Of a stretch of DNA of 64,000 nucleotides, positions 9,428 through 17,952 are shown piece by piece; within the stretch, counting starts at the first letter, position 1, and every line of letters starts with the position of its first letter. A program made the position numbers and the translations under genes. The notes under the pieces are model-generated. The model ran no database searches. It was not told where the DNA came from and saw nothing but the letters and a program-made list of their open reading frames with translations. The stretch spans positions 496,001-560,000 of the forward strand of contig NZ_SMRT01000001.1 in the NCBI RefSeq assembly GCF_004354045.1. The letters run 5' to 3'. This DNA is from Paenibacillus piri. Its GTDB lineage: Bacteria; Bacillota; Bacilli; Paenibacillales; NBRC-103111.

Positions 9428-10548
9428 ACAAGAGGGTACTGAATGCTTTACTTGCCGTTATCATGACTGTTACGCTCATCGGGTGCAAGGACAGATTGGA
9501 TCTGGAAGATGTCGTCTTCCCCTTGGCGATCGGCCTGGACTTAGATAAAAACAACAACTTGACCATCTATGATATTCATCCCGTGTTCACGAAAAATGTG
9601 AAGAAAAAAAATCAAGAAATCCATGTCACTACATCGACGATTCGCATGGCCAAAGAACAAATAGACGCCCATACAGCCGGTATTTTTCAAGGGAGAAAAA
9701 CGCAGGTTTTCCTGATCAGCAAAAAAATATTGCAGCAGGACGGATGGTTTCCCATGACGGATGTGTTTTTTCGCGATGCCAAAAATCCGTTAACCCCAAG
9801 AGTGATTGTTTACAACGGACCTTTATCGGACATTTTTTCCTTAAATCCGCCGGACGAGCCGATACTCCCCGTGTTATTGCGCGGAATGGTCGATACGAAA
9901 AGCGCCCGGTCGGAAACGGTCAGCACGACCATGCAAAAGCTGCATTGGCAAATGTATGAAAAAGGGATTACTCCTTGCATCTCCGAGATTGCACTGAGCG
10001 CGAATCATGATGTCACCCTGCATGGAACGACGCTGCTTACCCATAAAGGGAAATTTGCCGTTTCATTTAGCTCCGAGGAAACCGTATTTATGAGCATCCT
10101 GCAAAAAAATGCGGGCAAAACGGTCAGCATATCGATTTCCGCACCCGATGAATCCAAGAAAGGACCGTTCGATATGAGCCGGGTAAGCTTTGATGCAAAA
10201 GGAGTAAATACCAAAATTAAATCCTCCTACATGCAAAACAAATTTCATTTTGATATTCGCATCAAGATGCCCATTGTTATATCCGAGCTCCTATTCCCTT
10301 TTGATCTGCAAAAGAACGGACCGGAGCTGGAAAAAATCATTTCCAGGCAAGTACAAAAACAATTTGAGAGCATCATCCAAAAAATTCAAAAGCATAAAAT
10401 CGATCCGATTGGACTGGGGCGTTACGCCCGGGCCCACCATTACAGCCAGTTTAAAAAAGCAGAGGACCGCTGGGGCGAAGAGCTGGCCAAGGCGGACATA
10501 CGTATTTCTGTGAAAATTACGATTGAAGCAACGGGGCCGGTGAAGTGA
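9424..10548 (+). CDS. Germinant receptor subunit C, second copy (lipoprotein)
   Basis: 374 residues; the start at 9424 overlaps the gerB stop (ATGA). Signal peptide with lipobox TLIGC (Cys21) and the KDRLDLEDVVFPLAIGLDL start of the Ger(x)C family. Same length as its paralog at 7180 and with matching blocks throughout, so the second B-C pair arose by duplication. Last gene of the operon; the stop codon lies in the base of a terminator hairpin. Confidence 0.93.
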   Translation: MNKRVLNALLAVIMTVTLIGCKDRLDLEDVVFPLAIGLDLDKNNNLTIYDIHPVFTKNVKKKNQEIHVTTSTIRMAKEQIDAHTAGIFQGRKTQVFLISKKILQQDGWFPMTDVFFRDAKNPLTPRVIVYNGPLSDIFSLNPPDEPILPVLLRGMVDTKSARSETVSTTMQKLHWQMYEKGITPCISEIALSANHDVTLHGTTLLTHKGKFAVSFSSEETVFMSILQKNAGKTVSISISAPDESKKGPFDMSRVSFDAKGVNTKIKSSYMQNKFHFDIRIKMPIVISELLFPFDLQKNGPELEKIISRQVQKQFESIIQKIQKHKIDPIGLGRYARAHHYSQFKKAEDRWGEELAKADIRISVKITIEATGPVK

Positions 10549-10578
10549 ATGCCGGATAGCTGCGCGCTCACCTTTTTT
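10544..10578 (+). terminator. Probable terminator of the rightward ger operon
   Basis: Imperfect stem GTGA-x-TGC / GCGC-TCAC followed by seven T residues. The stem begins within the last codon of the second gerC. Confidence 0.55.
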
Positions 10579-10642
10579 TACGGAAAGGGCGAAAAGCCTG
10601 TGTTATACTCAGAGAGAGTACATACAGAGGAAGTGAAGTGCG

Positions 10643-11512
10643 TTGTCAAACACGAATAAAGTATTGCTGGTAGACGGAATGGCTCTTTTATTCCGGGCTT
10701 ATTTCGCCAACTCGTACGGGGGCTACATCCGCAAGACGGCTTCCGGCGTTCCGACCAATGCGGTCTACGGATTCATGAAATATTTTTTGGATGCGGTTGA
10801 CAGGTTTGGGCCCACGCATGTCGTTTGCTGCTGGGATCTCGGAAGCAAGACGTTCCGCACGGACAAGTACGACGGCTACAAAGCGAACAGGCCGGAAGCG
10901 CCGGCGGATTTGATCCCGCAGTTTTCGTTAATCAAAGAGGTGGTGGCCAGCTTCAACGTACCGAATGTCGGATATGAAGGCTTTGAGGCCGACGATTGCA
11001 TCGGTACGCTGGCCGGCCGGTTCAGTCAGGAAATGGACGTGTACGTGCTGACCGGCGACCACGATATGCTGCAGCTCGTAAGCGAGCGTGTGAAGGTCGT
11101 CATTATGAAAAAAGGCCAGTCCAATTATGCGGTATACGATCCGGAGCTGCTGCTGCAGGAAAAACAGCTGACCACCGCCCAGTTCATCGACCTGAAGGGC
11201 TTGATCGGCGATACGAGCGACAATTATCCGGGAGTGAAAGGCATCGGGGAGAAAACGGCAATTAAATTGTTGGCGGAATACGGGTCCATCGATGGCATCC
11301 TGGATAACTTGTCTAGCCTGCCGAAAGGCGTCCGCAGCAAAATCGAAGCCGATATGGAGATGCTGCACCTGTGCCGCGATTTGGCCCGCATCCGCTGCGA
11401 TGCTCCTGTGGAATGCAATGTGCATGCGTCCGTATGGGATGCGGACCGCCACAGCGTCATCGCCAAGTTCGAGGAGCTGGAGTTTAAAGGACTGATGAAG
11501 CTGATCGGCTAA
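10643..11512 (+). CDS. 5'-3' exonuclease (PolA N-terminal/ExoIX type)
   Basis: 289 residues from a TTG start preceded by GAGGAAG. It matches the stand-alone 5'-3' exonuclease/flap endonuclease domain of DNA polymerase I. Metal-binding acidic clusters are visible (VLLVDGM near 9, EADDCIG near 118, GDHDM near 141, GDTSDN near 197), followed by the helix-hairpin-helix PGVKGIGEKTA near 203. The likely role is removal of flaps and RNA primers in replication and repair. B. subtilis YpcP is a comparable stand-alone protein. It is a single-gene unit ended by a strong hairpin. Confidence 0.9.
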   Translation: MSNTNKVLLVDGMALLFRAYFANSYGGYIRKTASGVPTNAVYGFMKYFLDAVDRFGPTHVVCCWDLGSKTFRTDKYDGYKANRPEAPADLIPQFSLIKEVVASFNVPNVGYEGFEADDCIGTLAGRFSQEMDVYVLTGDHDMLQLVSERVKVVIMKKGQSNYAVYDPELLLQEKQLTTAQFIDLKGLIGDTSDNYPGVKGIGEKTAIKLLAEYGSIDGILDNLSSLPKGVRSKIEADMEMLHLCRDLARIRCDAPVECNVHASVWDADRHSVIAKFEELEFKGLMKLIG

Positions 11513-11526
11513 ACAAATATGGATAT

Positions 11527-11572
11527 GAAAAGAGCCTTCCTTGCCCGGCTGACGGGCGGGGAAGGCTCTTTT
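11527..11572. terminator. Bidirectional terminator
   Basis: AAAAGAGCCTTCC / GGAAGGCTCTTTT, 13 bp stem with inner pairing TGCCCG/CGGGCG. It serves the exonuclease gene on the plus strand and can serve the acetyltransferase gene arriving on the minus strand. Confidence 0.85.
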
Positions 11573-11688
11573 GCCGTATGGCGCCTCTCGGCACACAGGG
11601 CTGGCTGCCTAGCGACATGTGCGCTTTAGCCGGCTTGGATACATGGCTATTATCGTATGGCGGTTGCCCACGCGTCAGCGCGCCGACG

Positions 11689-12135
11689 TCAGGCCTGCAG
11701 CCGCTTTTTCATGCGGACATGCGGAATCCCCGCATCAAGGAAAGGCTCGGGCGATACGGTGACATAGCCCAGCTTCGAGTAAAAGGCTTCCGCCTGGCAC
11801 TGCGCGTCGAGCACCGTGCCGGTATAGCCGCGCTCGCGGGCCGCTTCCTCCAGCGCCAGCACGACAGCCTTGCCCGCGCCGGTTCCCCGCTGCCCGCGCA
11901 ACACGGCGATCCGCTGCAGCTTCATGGCGCCTTCTTCGTAAGGCCGCATTCTTCCGGCGCCGACAGGGCGGCCGCTGTCCAGCAGCAGCACGTGCACGCA
12001 TGCGTCCGGACTTTGGTCGAACTCGTCGACCTCCAGACTCTCATCGACCTGCTGCTCGTTGACGAATACCTCGCGCCGGACATCCAGACACTGCTGCAGC
12101 TGGTCGCGCGTCGTTGCAATGACAATCTGTCTCAT
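11689..12135 (-). CDS. GNAT-family N-acetyltransferase
   Basis: 148 residues from the ATG at 12135, which follows GAGGAGG by about 10 bases; an upstream in-frame ATG at 12156 lacks a ribosome-binding site. Acetyl-CoA loop QRGTGAGKAVV (near 85) and C-terminal AFYSKLGYVTVSPEPFLDAG identify a GNAT protein of the ElaA/YjcF-like group. It transfers an acetyl group from acetyl-CoA to an unknown amine. Base composition is higher in G+C than in neighbouring genes, which creates long open frames on the opposite strand. Confidence 0.87.
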   Translation of the reverse strand: MRQIVIATTRDQLQQCLDVRREVFVNEQQVDESLEVDEFDQSPDACVHVLLLDSGRPVGAGRMRPYEEGAMKLQRIAVLRGQRGTGAGKAVVLALEEAARERGYTGTVLDAQCQAEAFYSKLGYVTVSPEPFLDAGIPHVRMKKRLQA

Positions 12136-12242
12136 TCGGTCGTGCCTCCTCTGCATCTTATCGTTACTTTCGCAACGGTCTGCCCGTACGAACGGTTCCT
12201 ATCATGCATACCGCAAAATCGTCCCGGCGTCAAATCGGCGGC

Positions 12243-12271
12243 TGTCGAAATTCGAAGGCATGTCGAAATTC
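12243..12271. repeat. 11 bp direct repeat before the sugar ABC operon
   Basis: TGTCGAAATTC occurs at 12243-12253 and 12261-12271, an 18 bp period, within the 229-base gap upstream of the permease gene. AraC-type regulators bind direct repeats of comparable spacing, but no promoter could be fixed next to it, so a regulatory role is only possible. Confidence 0.4.
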
Positions 12272-12364
12272 TTAGTAATTTGAAAGAAATCGGAATCCAC
12301 TCTCATAGTCATGGAGGCCGGCAGTCTTTATACTGAAAAAAACAACAAAAGAGGTGACTGCAGG

Positions 12365-13303
12365 ATGGAAGCAAGTGATTCGGTTGCTTTGACGAAAAGC
12401 CGAACGGCTCGAATAAAGCGATGGGATTCGCCGGTTGCCGGCTATATCGCGATTTCTCCTTGGCTCCTTGGATTTCTCGTTTTGACGCTGTACCCGATGG
12501 TTCAATCGCTTTATTACTCCTTTACCGATTTTTCGCTGCTGGAGGCTCCCAACTGGATCGGGCTGCGCAATTACGAAAAAATTTCGACGGATGCCACCTT
12601 TTACCAGTCGGTTAAAGTGACATTTATTTACGTCCTCTGTTCGGTGCCGCTGAGACTGGTAGCCGCGCTGCTCATCGCCGTGCTGCTGGCTAAAAACGTA
12701 AAGGGCATGTCGGCTTACCGGACGATGATTTATTTTCCGTCGCTCATTGGCGGCAGTATTGCAGTATCCATTTTATGGAAAAACATTTTCGGCAAGGATG
12801 GCTATATCAATTATTTGTTAAGCCATCTGGGCATTGAAGGGACAGGCTATGTGACCAATCCCGACACGGCGCTCGGAACGCTGATTTTGCTCGTCGTCTG
12901 GCAGTTCGGTTCGGCAATGGTTATTTTTTTGGCCGGACTCAAGCAAATCCCGAACGATCTGTACGAAGCGTCATCCGTCGACGGAGCGGGAAAAGTGACG
13001 CAGTTTTTTAAAATTACGCTGCCGATGCTCTCGCCGACCATTTATTTTAATACGGTAATGGGCATCATCGGCGCTTTTCAAATGTTCACCCCGGCGATGA
13101 TTATAACGCACGGGGGTCCGATGAATTCGACTTATGTGTATGCGCTTTATTTATACGACCGGGCGTTCAGTCAGTTGCAGATGGGCTATGCGTCGGGACT
13201 GGCCTGGGTGATGCTGCTCATTATCGCCGCCTCCACTTCCATTATTTTTGTTACATCCAAATATTGGGTTTTCTATGAATCGGAAGGAGGGCGAAAACGT
13301 TGA
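12365..13303 (+). CDS. Carbohydrate ABC transporter permease (MalF/UgpA type)
   Basis: 312 residues. The start at 12365 follows AGAGGTGA by about 8 bases. Six predicted membrane helices and the EAA loop EASSVDGAGKVTQFFKITLP near 215, which docks the ATPase. CUT1-family sugar importer subunit. It is the first gene of a permease-permease-binding protein operon. No ATP-binding gene is present here, as is usual for systems that share an MsmX-type ATPase. The sugar is unknown. Confidence 0.93.
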   Translation: MEASDSVALTKSRTARIKRWDSPVAGYIAISPWLLGFLVLTLYPMVQSLYYSFTDFSLLEAPNWIGLRNYEKISTDATFYQSVKVTFIYVLCSVPLRLVAALLIAVLLAKNVKGMSAYRTMIYFPSLIGGSIAVSILWKNIFGKDGYINYLLSHLGIEGTGYVTNPDTALGTLILLVVWQFGSAMVIFLAGLKQIPNDLYEASSVDGAGKVTQFFKITLPMLSPTIYFNTVMGIIGAFQMFTPAMIITHGGPMNSTYVYALYLYDRAFSQLQMGYASGLAWVMLLIIAASTSIIFVTSKYWVFYESEGGRKR

Positions 13304-14148
13304 AGCAGGCTCTATCGACAAAAGCATTTCATAGGCATCTGATCCTGCTGGTCTTCAGCATCGTGATGATTTACCCGGTCATTTGGTGGGTCGGCGCCTC
13401 CCTCAAATCGAATGAGGAGCTGAGCTTGCCCGGCCTGTTTCCGTCGAAGCCTCTTTGGAGCAATTTCAGCGACGGCTGGCACGCGATTCCGGGACGTTCG
13501 TTTACCGATTTTTATTTGAATACGTTCCAGTTGGAGCTTGGCGTCTTGTTTACGACGATCATTTCCTGCAGTCTTGTTGCGTACGGGTTTGCCCGGCTTG
13601 ATTTTCCGCTGCGCGGCATTTGGTTTTCCGTTCTGATGATGACGCTGATGCTTCCGCACCAGGTGACGATTATTCCGCAATATGCGCTTTTTCATAAATT
13701 CGATTGGATCAATACGTATTTGCCGTTCATTGTGCCTCATGCGCTGGCCGGCGGTACGGGAGGTACGTTCTTCGTGTTTTTGCTGGTTCAGTTTATCCGC
13801 GGTATTCCGCGAGAATTGGACGAATCGGCGAAAATGGACGGCTGCAGCTGGTTCGGCATTTATTGGCGGATCGTGCTGCCGCTGATGAAGCCGGCGCTCG
13901 TCACGGTGCTCATCTACTGCTTTTTGTGGAATTGGGACGATTTTTTCGGCCATCTGCTCTATATCAACTCGGTGGACAAATATACGGTCGGTCTGGCCCT
14001 CCGCATGTTTAACGATTCCCAATCCGCTCAAGCGTGGGGCCAGCTGCTGGCGATGGGGCTTGTCTCGGTCGTCCCGTCGGCGCTGATCTTTTTTATGGCG
14101 CAAAAGCATTTTGTCGAAGGGATGGCGACGACGGGGATCAAAGGGTAA
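13300..14148 (+). CDS. Carbohydrate ABC transporter permease (MalG/UgpE type)
   Basis: 282 residues from a TTG start overlapping the preceding stop (TTGA) and preceded by GGAAGGAGG. Six membrane helices; EAA loop DESAKMDGCSWFGIYWRIVLP near 177. Partner of the upstream permease in a CUT1 sugar importer. The translational overlap indicates coupled, stoichiometric expression. Confidence 0.93.
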   Translation: MKQALSTKAFHRHLILLVFSIVMIYPVIWWVGASLKSNEELSLPGLFPSKPLWSNFSDGWHAIPGRSFTDFYLNTFQLELGVLFTTIISCSLVAYGFARLDFPLRGIWFSVLMMTLMLPHQVTIIPQYALFHKFDWINTYLPFIVPHALAGGTGGTFFVFLLVQFIRGIPRELDESAKMDGCSWFGIYWRIVLPLMKPALVTVLIYCFLWNWDDFFGHLLYINSVDKYTVGLALRMFNDSQSAQAWGQLLAMGLVSVVPSALIFFMAQKHFVEGMATTGIKG

Positions 14149-14260
14149 AGATTCGTTGTATTTTAAAACAAATCGGACGTTGCCCGCATACTCATTTGCG
14201 GTTGATGCTGATATTCTATATGCAGGTTTTACTAAAAAAAGCAAAGGGGTTTTGCAAAAC

Positions 14261-15574
14261 ATGACAACTTGGCGGAATAAAATGGCGCTTGGTCTGCTGT
14301 CGGCGGTCGTATTGACATCTTTGGCGGGCTGCGGCGGTTCGACGGCAACGAAAGCGGATGGGCAAAAAAACAGCGAGGGCGCGAACGGTTCGGCTGCCGC
14401 TAAGCCGGTCAAGCTCCGCATTAACTGGTGGGGCGCGCAGGAACGGCATGACGCGACGCTTAAAATTTTGGAACTGTATACGAAAAACCATCCGAATGTT
14501 ACGTTCGAGCCGGAATACTCCGGATTTGACGGTTACATCGATAAGCTGAATACGCAAGCGGCCGCGAAAAACGCGCCCGATATTATCCAGATGGACTCCT
14601 CCTGGCTGGCGGACTGGAACGCAAGAGGACAGCTGGCCGACTTGGGCTCCGTTAATGTGAAAGATATGGATGCCAGCCTAGTCGAATCGGGTAAGTATAA
14701 AGGCAAGCAAACGGCGATCCCGCTCGGGAAAAACGCCTGGGGACTTATTTACGACAAGGGCGCCTTGGAAAAGCTCGGATTCAAGCTGCCGGGCGACGGC
14801 ATTACATGGGACGCGTATTACAAATTGGCCAGAGAGATCAAAGCGAAGCTGGATAAGGATCATTATGTGATGAGCGACAGCACGAGCAACCGGGAGCTGT
14901 ACGACTCCTATCAGCTAAGCAAAGGCAAGGGCGATCCGGTTACGCTGGACGGCAAATTCAACTATGACCGGGATACGTGGCTCGAATGGGTCAAAAATTA
15001 CAGCGAGCTGCGCAAGGAAGGGATCGTTCCTCCGCCGGACGTCGCAGTAGGCGATAAGGAATTGGATCCGAAGCTGGATCTGATGGTCAACGGCAAAATC
15101 ATTTTCCGTGCGGCCCATGCGGCGCAGGCGTCGTCGTGGGACAGCCTGAAGCCGGGCGGTATCGGCGTTTATCCCGCGCCGAAGGATAAGCAGAACGGCA
15201 GCTGGCTGAAAGCAACCTTCTTCTTCGGCGTGAGCCAGGATTCGAAGAACAAGGAGGAAGCGACCAAATTCGTCGACTGGTTTATTAACGATCCGGAGGC
15301 GATGGCGATCTCCGGTACAACCCGCGGGGTGCCGCCTTCAAATAAAATCATCGCGGACATGCAGTCCAAGTTCAAGCCGGGCGATAAACTGACGGTAGAA
15401 ATGATCGAAAAAATCGCGCCTGGAGCGCAGCGCTTCAATCCCGGCGCCAAAGGCTGGAATAACTTTTACAGCAAAGATTACAAAGCGATAACCGAGGCGG
15501 TCATGTTCGGCAAAATGACGCCGGAACAGGCGTACGACGAGCTGAAGAAAAAAGCTTCGGAATATGAAAAATAA
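14261..15574 (+). CDS. Sugar ABC transporter substrate-binding lipoprotein
   Basis: 437 residues from the ATG at 14261 (AAAGGGG upstream); the frame is open further upstream into the permease gene, but the lipoprotein signal fixes this start. Lipobox LAGC (Cys24). SBP_bac_1 (cluster B) fold: INWWGAQERHDATLKILELY opening, FEPEYSGFDGYIDKLNTQAA, and LVDW-type FVDWFINDPEAM near the C-terminus. It captures an oligosaccharide outside the cell and delivers it to the two permeases. Being last in the operon is unusual; binding proteins usually come first and are most expressed. Confidence 0.92.
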   Translation: MTTWRNKMALGLLSAVVLTSLAGCGGSTATKADGQKNSEGANGSAAAKPVKLRINWWGAQERHDATLKILELYTKNHPNVTFEPEYSGFDGYIDKLNTQAAAKNAPDIIQMDSSWLADWNARGQLADLGSVNVKDMDASLVESGKYKGKQTAIPLGKNAWGLIYDKGALEKLGFKLPGDGITWDAYYKLAREIKAKLDKDHYVMSDSTSNRELYDSYQLSKGKGDPVTLDGKFNYDRDTWLEWVKNYSELRKEGIVPPPDVAVGDKELDPKLDLMVNGKIIFRAAHAAQASSWDSLKPGGIGVYPAPKDKQNGSWLKATFFFGVSQDSKNKEEATKFVDWFINDPEAMAISGTTRGVPPSNKIIADMQSKFKPGDKLTVEMIEKIAPGAQRFNPGAKGWNNFYSKDYKAITEAVMFGKMTPEQAYDELKKKASEYEK

Positions 15575-15591
15575 TGACGACCGCACATAAT

Positions 15592-15710
15592 GAGTGAACT
15601 CGTTCAGCTTTGCTGAACATCGGGGAATCAGATGGGGACTCTACCCCACCTGATTCAAGGCCCACCTTAGAGGTGGGGGTCTTAACCCGATAAAGTGATA
15701 ATCGAATAAA
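15592..15710 (+). repeat. Dispersed repeat R1, copy 2 (three hairpins)
   Basis: 119 bp, about 96% identical to 259-377. All three hairpins pair well here, including GAATCAG-x-TGGGG/CCCCA-x-CTGATTC. It fills nearly the whole gap between the binding-protein stop and the isomerase ribosome-binding site (AGAGGTG at 15711), so it lies inside the transcript if the operon continues. Confidence 0.75.
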
Positions 15711-15720
15711 GAGGTGCATC

Positions 15721-16548
15721 ATGCAGAAGGTTACGTTAACAGGCTTTGCCGACGAGATATCGCCGGATTTGGAGGTTCAGCTGGCTGTCTTGAAATCGGA
15801 AGGAATCTCGCATATCGAATTTAGGGGTGTCAACGGCGTCAACGTGCTGAAGCTTACGGACGCCGAGCTTAACGAAGTAAAGCGGCGGCTCGATGAGGAA
15901 GGCTTCCGTATATCGTCCGTCGGCTCACCGCTTGGCAAATACGGCATCCGCGATGACTTCGCGGAGGAGCTGGAGCGCGCGAACCGCGCATGCGAGATTG
16001 CGAACCGCTTCGGATCGCCGTATATCCGTGTATTCTCCTACTTTATACCGGAGGGAGACGAGCATGCCGTACATCGCGCGGAGGTCGTTTCCCGCATGCG
16101 GCAGCTGGTCGCCGTCGCCGAGAGGCATCAAGTCACACTGCTGCTGGAAAATGAAAGCGCCGTTTACGGAGATACGGACGACCGCTGCCTCGATATTTTA
16201 TCGGCTTGCGGCAGTCCTCGTCTGCGGCTGGCGTTCGATCCCGGCAACTTTGTGATGAACCGCGTGAAGCCTGTGTCCGAGGCGCTGCCCAAGCTGAAGG
16301 AGTATATGGATTATGTGCATATCAAGGACGCGTCGGCCGAGCGGCGAATTTTCGTTCCGGCCGGGGCGGGAGACGGGGAGCTGCCGTCGTTTATTCGTCA
16401 CTTGAAGAACACCGGCTATTCCGGCTTTCTGTCGATCGAACCGCATCTTCACAAATATTTGCCTGAACAGGATGACCCGGGACGCTTCGTGCAGGCGGCG
16501 CAGGCGTTGAAGCGGCTGCTTGAGGCGGAAGGCATAGACTGGAACTAA
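15721..16548 (+). CDS. Sugar phosphate isomerase/epimerase (AP-endonuclease-2 TIM barrel)
   Basis: 275 residues, xylose isomerase-like TIM barrel. Likely metal ligands: Glu in LLLENE (near 142), Asp in LAFDPGN (near 177), His in DYVHIKD (near 203) and Glu in SIEPH (near 241). The family includes inosose isomerases, hydroxypyruvate isomerase and sugar epimerases; the exact reaction cannot be assigned. Next to a sugar ABC importer and a Gfo/Idh/MocA dehydrogenase, it probably converts the imported sugar or polyol. Confidence 0.88.
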   Translation: MQKVTLTGFADEISPDLEVQLAVLKSEGISHIEFRGVNGVNVLKLTDAELNEVKRRLDEEGFRISSVGSPLGKYGIRDDFAEELERANRACEIANRFGSPYIRVFSYFIPEGDEHAVHRAEVVSRMRQLVAVAERHQVTLLLENESAVYGDTDDRCLDILSACGSPRLRLAFDPGNFVMNRVKPVSEALPKLKEYMDYVHIKDASAERRIFVPAGAGDGELPSFIRHLKNTGYSGFLSIEPHLHKYLPEQDDPGRFVQAAQALKRLLEAEGIDWN

Positions 16549-16572
16549 CGGATACGGAGGGAGCATGAGAGA

Positions 16573-17763
16573 ATGGGAACGAACAAAAAAGTGAAAATCG
16601 GTCTGATCGGGCTCGGCAACATCGGTAACAATACGCATGTTAAATATTTGAAAACGATGGATAATGTCGAACTCGTCGGAGTTTGCGACGTTGCGAAGGA
16701 GCAGGCAGACAAGATAGCGGCCGAATGCGGAACAACCGCCTATTATGATTACAATCAGCTTTTCGATCAATCCGGGCTGGAGGCGGTCATTATCGCCACG
16801 CCGCATTATGCGCATACACCGATTTCGGCGGAGGCGTTTCGGCGCGGGCTTCACGTATTATGCGAAAAGCCGCTGGCCGTACACGTGAACGATGCGCAAA
16901 AGTCCATCGATGCCTATGAAAAAGCGAAAGCGGCCAATCCGCAGCTCGTGTTTGGCATGATGTTTCAGGAGCGGACGCTGCCGTTTTACAAAAAGCTTAA
17001 GGATATCGTCTCCAGCGGCGAACTGGGCAAGCTGACGCGAGTCACGTGGATCAACACCGCCTGGTTCAGATCCCAGGCTTATTATGACAGTGGAGACTGG
17101 CGGGCGACGTGGGCCGGAGAAGGGGGCGGCATTTTGACGAATCAATGCCCCCACAACCTGGACATGTACCAATGGTTGTTCGGCGTTCCGGCCCGGATCA
17201 GCGGTCACGCGCATATCGGCAAATACCACAACATCGAAGTGGAGGACGAGGTTACGGCGTACTTCGAGCATGATGACGGCATGATCGGCCATTTTATGGT
17301 GACGACCGCGGAATCTCCGGGCACGAACCGGTTTGAAATCGTCGGCGAGCACGGCAAGCTTATTTATGAAAACGAGAAGCTGGTGCTGTACAAAAACCGG
17401 ATGTCGATGCTTCAATTTTTGAATGAAACGACTGAAAAATTCGGAAATGTCGAGAGCTGGTACACGGAAATCCCCGTCAACACCAAAGCTCCGACCGGCC
17501 ATAAAGTGGTCGCGGAGAAGTTTATCGAGGCGGTGTTGAACGGCGGAGGGGAGCTGATCGCCCATGGCACCGAAGGGATCAAGGGACTTACGATCGGCAA
17601 CGGCATCATGCTTTCCTCGTTTACGAAGCAAATGGTCGACGTGCCGTTCGATGCGGATGCATACGAACGCATCCTGAACGAGCTGATCCGGACATCGAAA
17701 TATATTAAAACCGTGAACGACTCGGGGACGTCGGAAGCCGATATGTCCAAATCGTTTTCGTAA
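16573..17763 (+). CDS. Gfo/Idh/MocA family NAD(P)-dependent oxidoreductase
   Basis: 396 residues. Rossmann motif GLIGLGNIGNN (near 10), the family EKPLAVHVNDA motif (near 97) and a C-terminal alpha/beta domain with GGGILTNQCPHNLDMYQW (near 180), where the conserved His is expected to take part in catalysis. Oxidises a sugar or polyol with NAD(P). Starts 24 bases after the isomerase and is probably in the same operon; the pair is typical of catabolism of rare sugars or inositol-like compounds. Confidence 0.92.
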   Translation: MGTNKKVKIGLIGLGNIGNNTHVKYLKTMDNVELVGVCDVAKEQADKIAAECGTTAYYDYNQLFDQSGLEAVIIATPHYAHTPISAEAFRRGLHVLCEKPLAVHVNDAQKSIDAYEKAKAANPQLVFGMMFQERTLPFYKKLKDIVSSGELGKLTRVTWINTAWFRSQAYYDSGDWRATWAGEGGGILTNQCPHNLDMYQWLFGVPARISGHAHIGKYHNIEVEDEVTAYFEHDDGMIGHFMVTTAESPGTNRFEIVGEHGKLIYENEKLVLYKNRMSMLQFLNETTEKFGNVESWYTEIPVNTKAPTGHKVVAEKFIEAVLNGGGELIAHGTEGIKGLTIGNGIMLSSFTKQMVDVPFDADAYERILNELIRTSKYIKTVNDSGTSEADMSKSFS

Positions 17764-17817
17764 AGGCAACTTTTCGCCGGACTTCAATAACCGGAAGTTT
17801 AAAGCGCCCATCCGCCA

Positions 17818-17847
17818 TTGACAGCCGGTCATTCGGACCGATATGTG
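17818..17847 (+). promoter_or_regulatory. Weak candidate promoter for the yesN/yesM-type pair
   Basis: A perfect -35 TTGACA (17818-17823), an 18-base spacer, and a poor -10 TATGTG. The spacer holds the small palindrome CGGTC-ATTCG-GACCG. It is 105 bases before the response-regulator start. Confidence 0.35.
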
Positions 17848-17952
17848 CGGGAGGGTGCTTTTCGTACCTATATTTGGGAAAAGGAAGGCGGCCACCGGCA
17901 TCGAATATTAAGCTATCCGATCACTCTCAACTTGTATAAGGGGGATTCATGA

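Noticed and set aside
11578-12336. 252-codon open frame opposite the acetyltransferase gene
   Set aside because: The minus-strand GNAT gene has the acetyl-CoA motif and a good ribosome-binding site; the opposite frame has neither.
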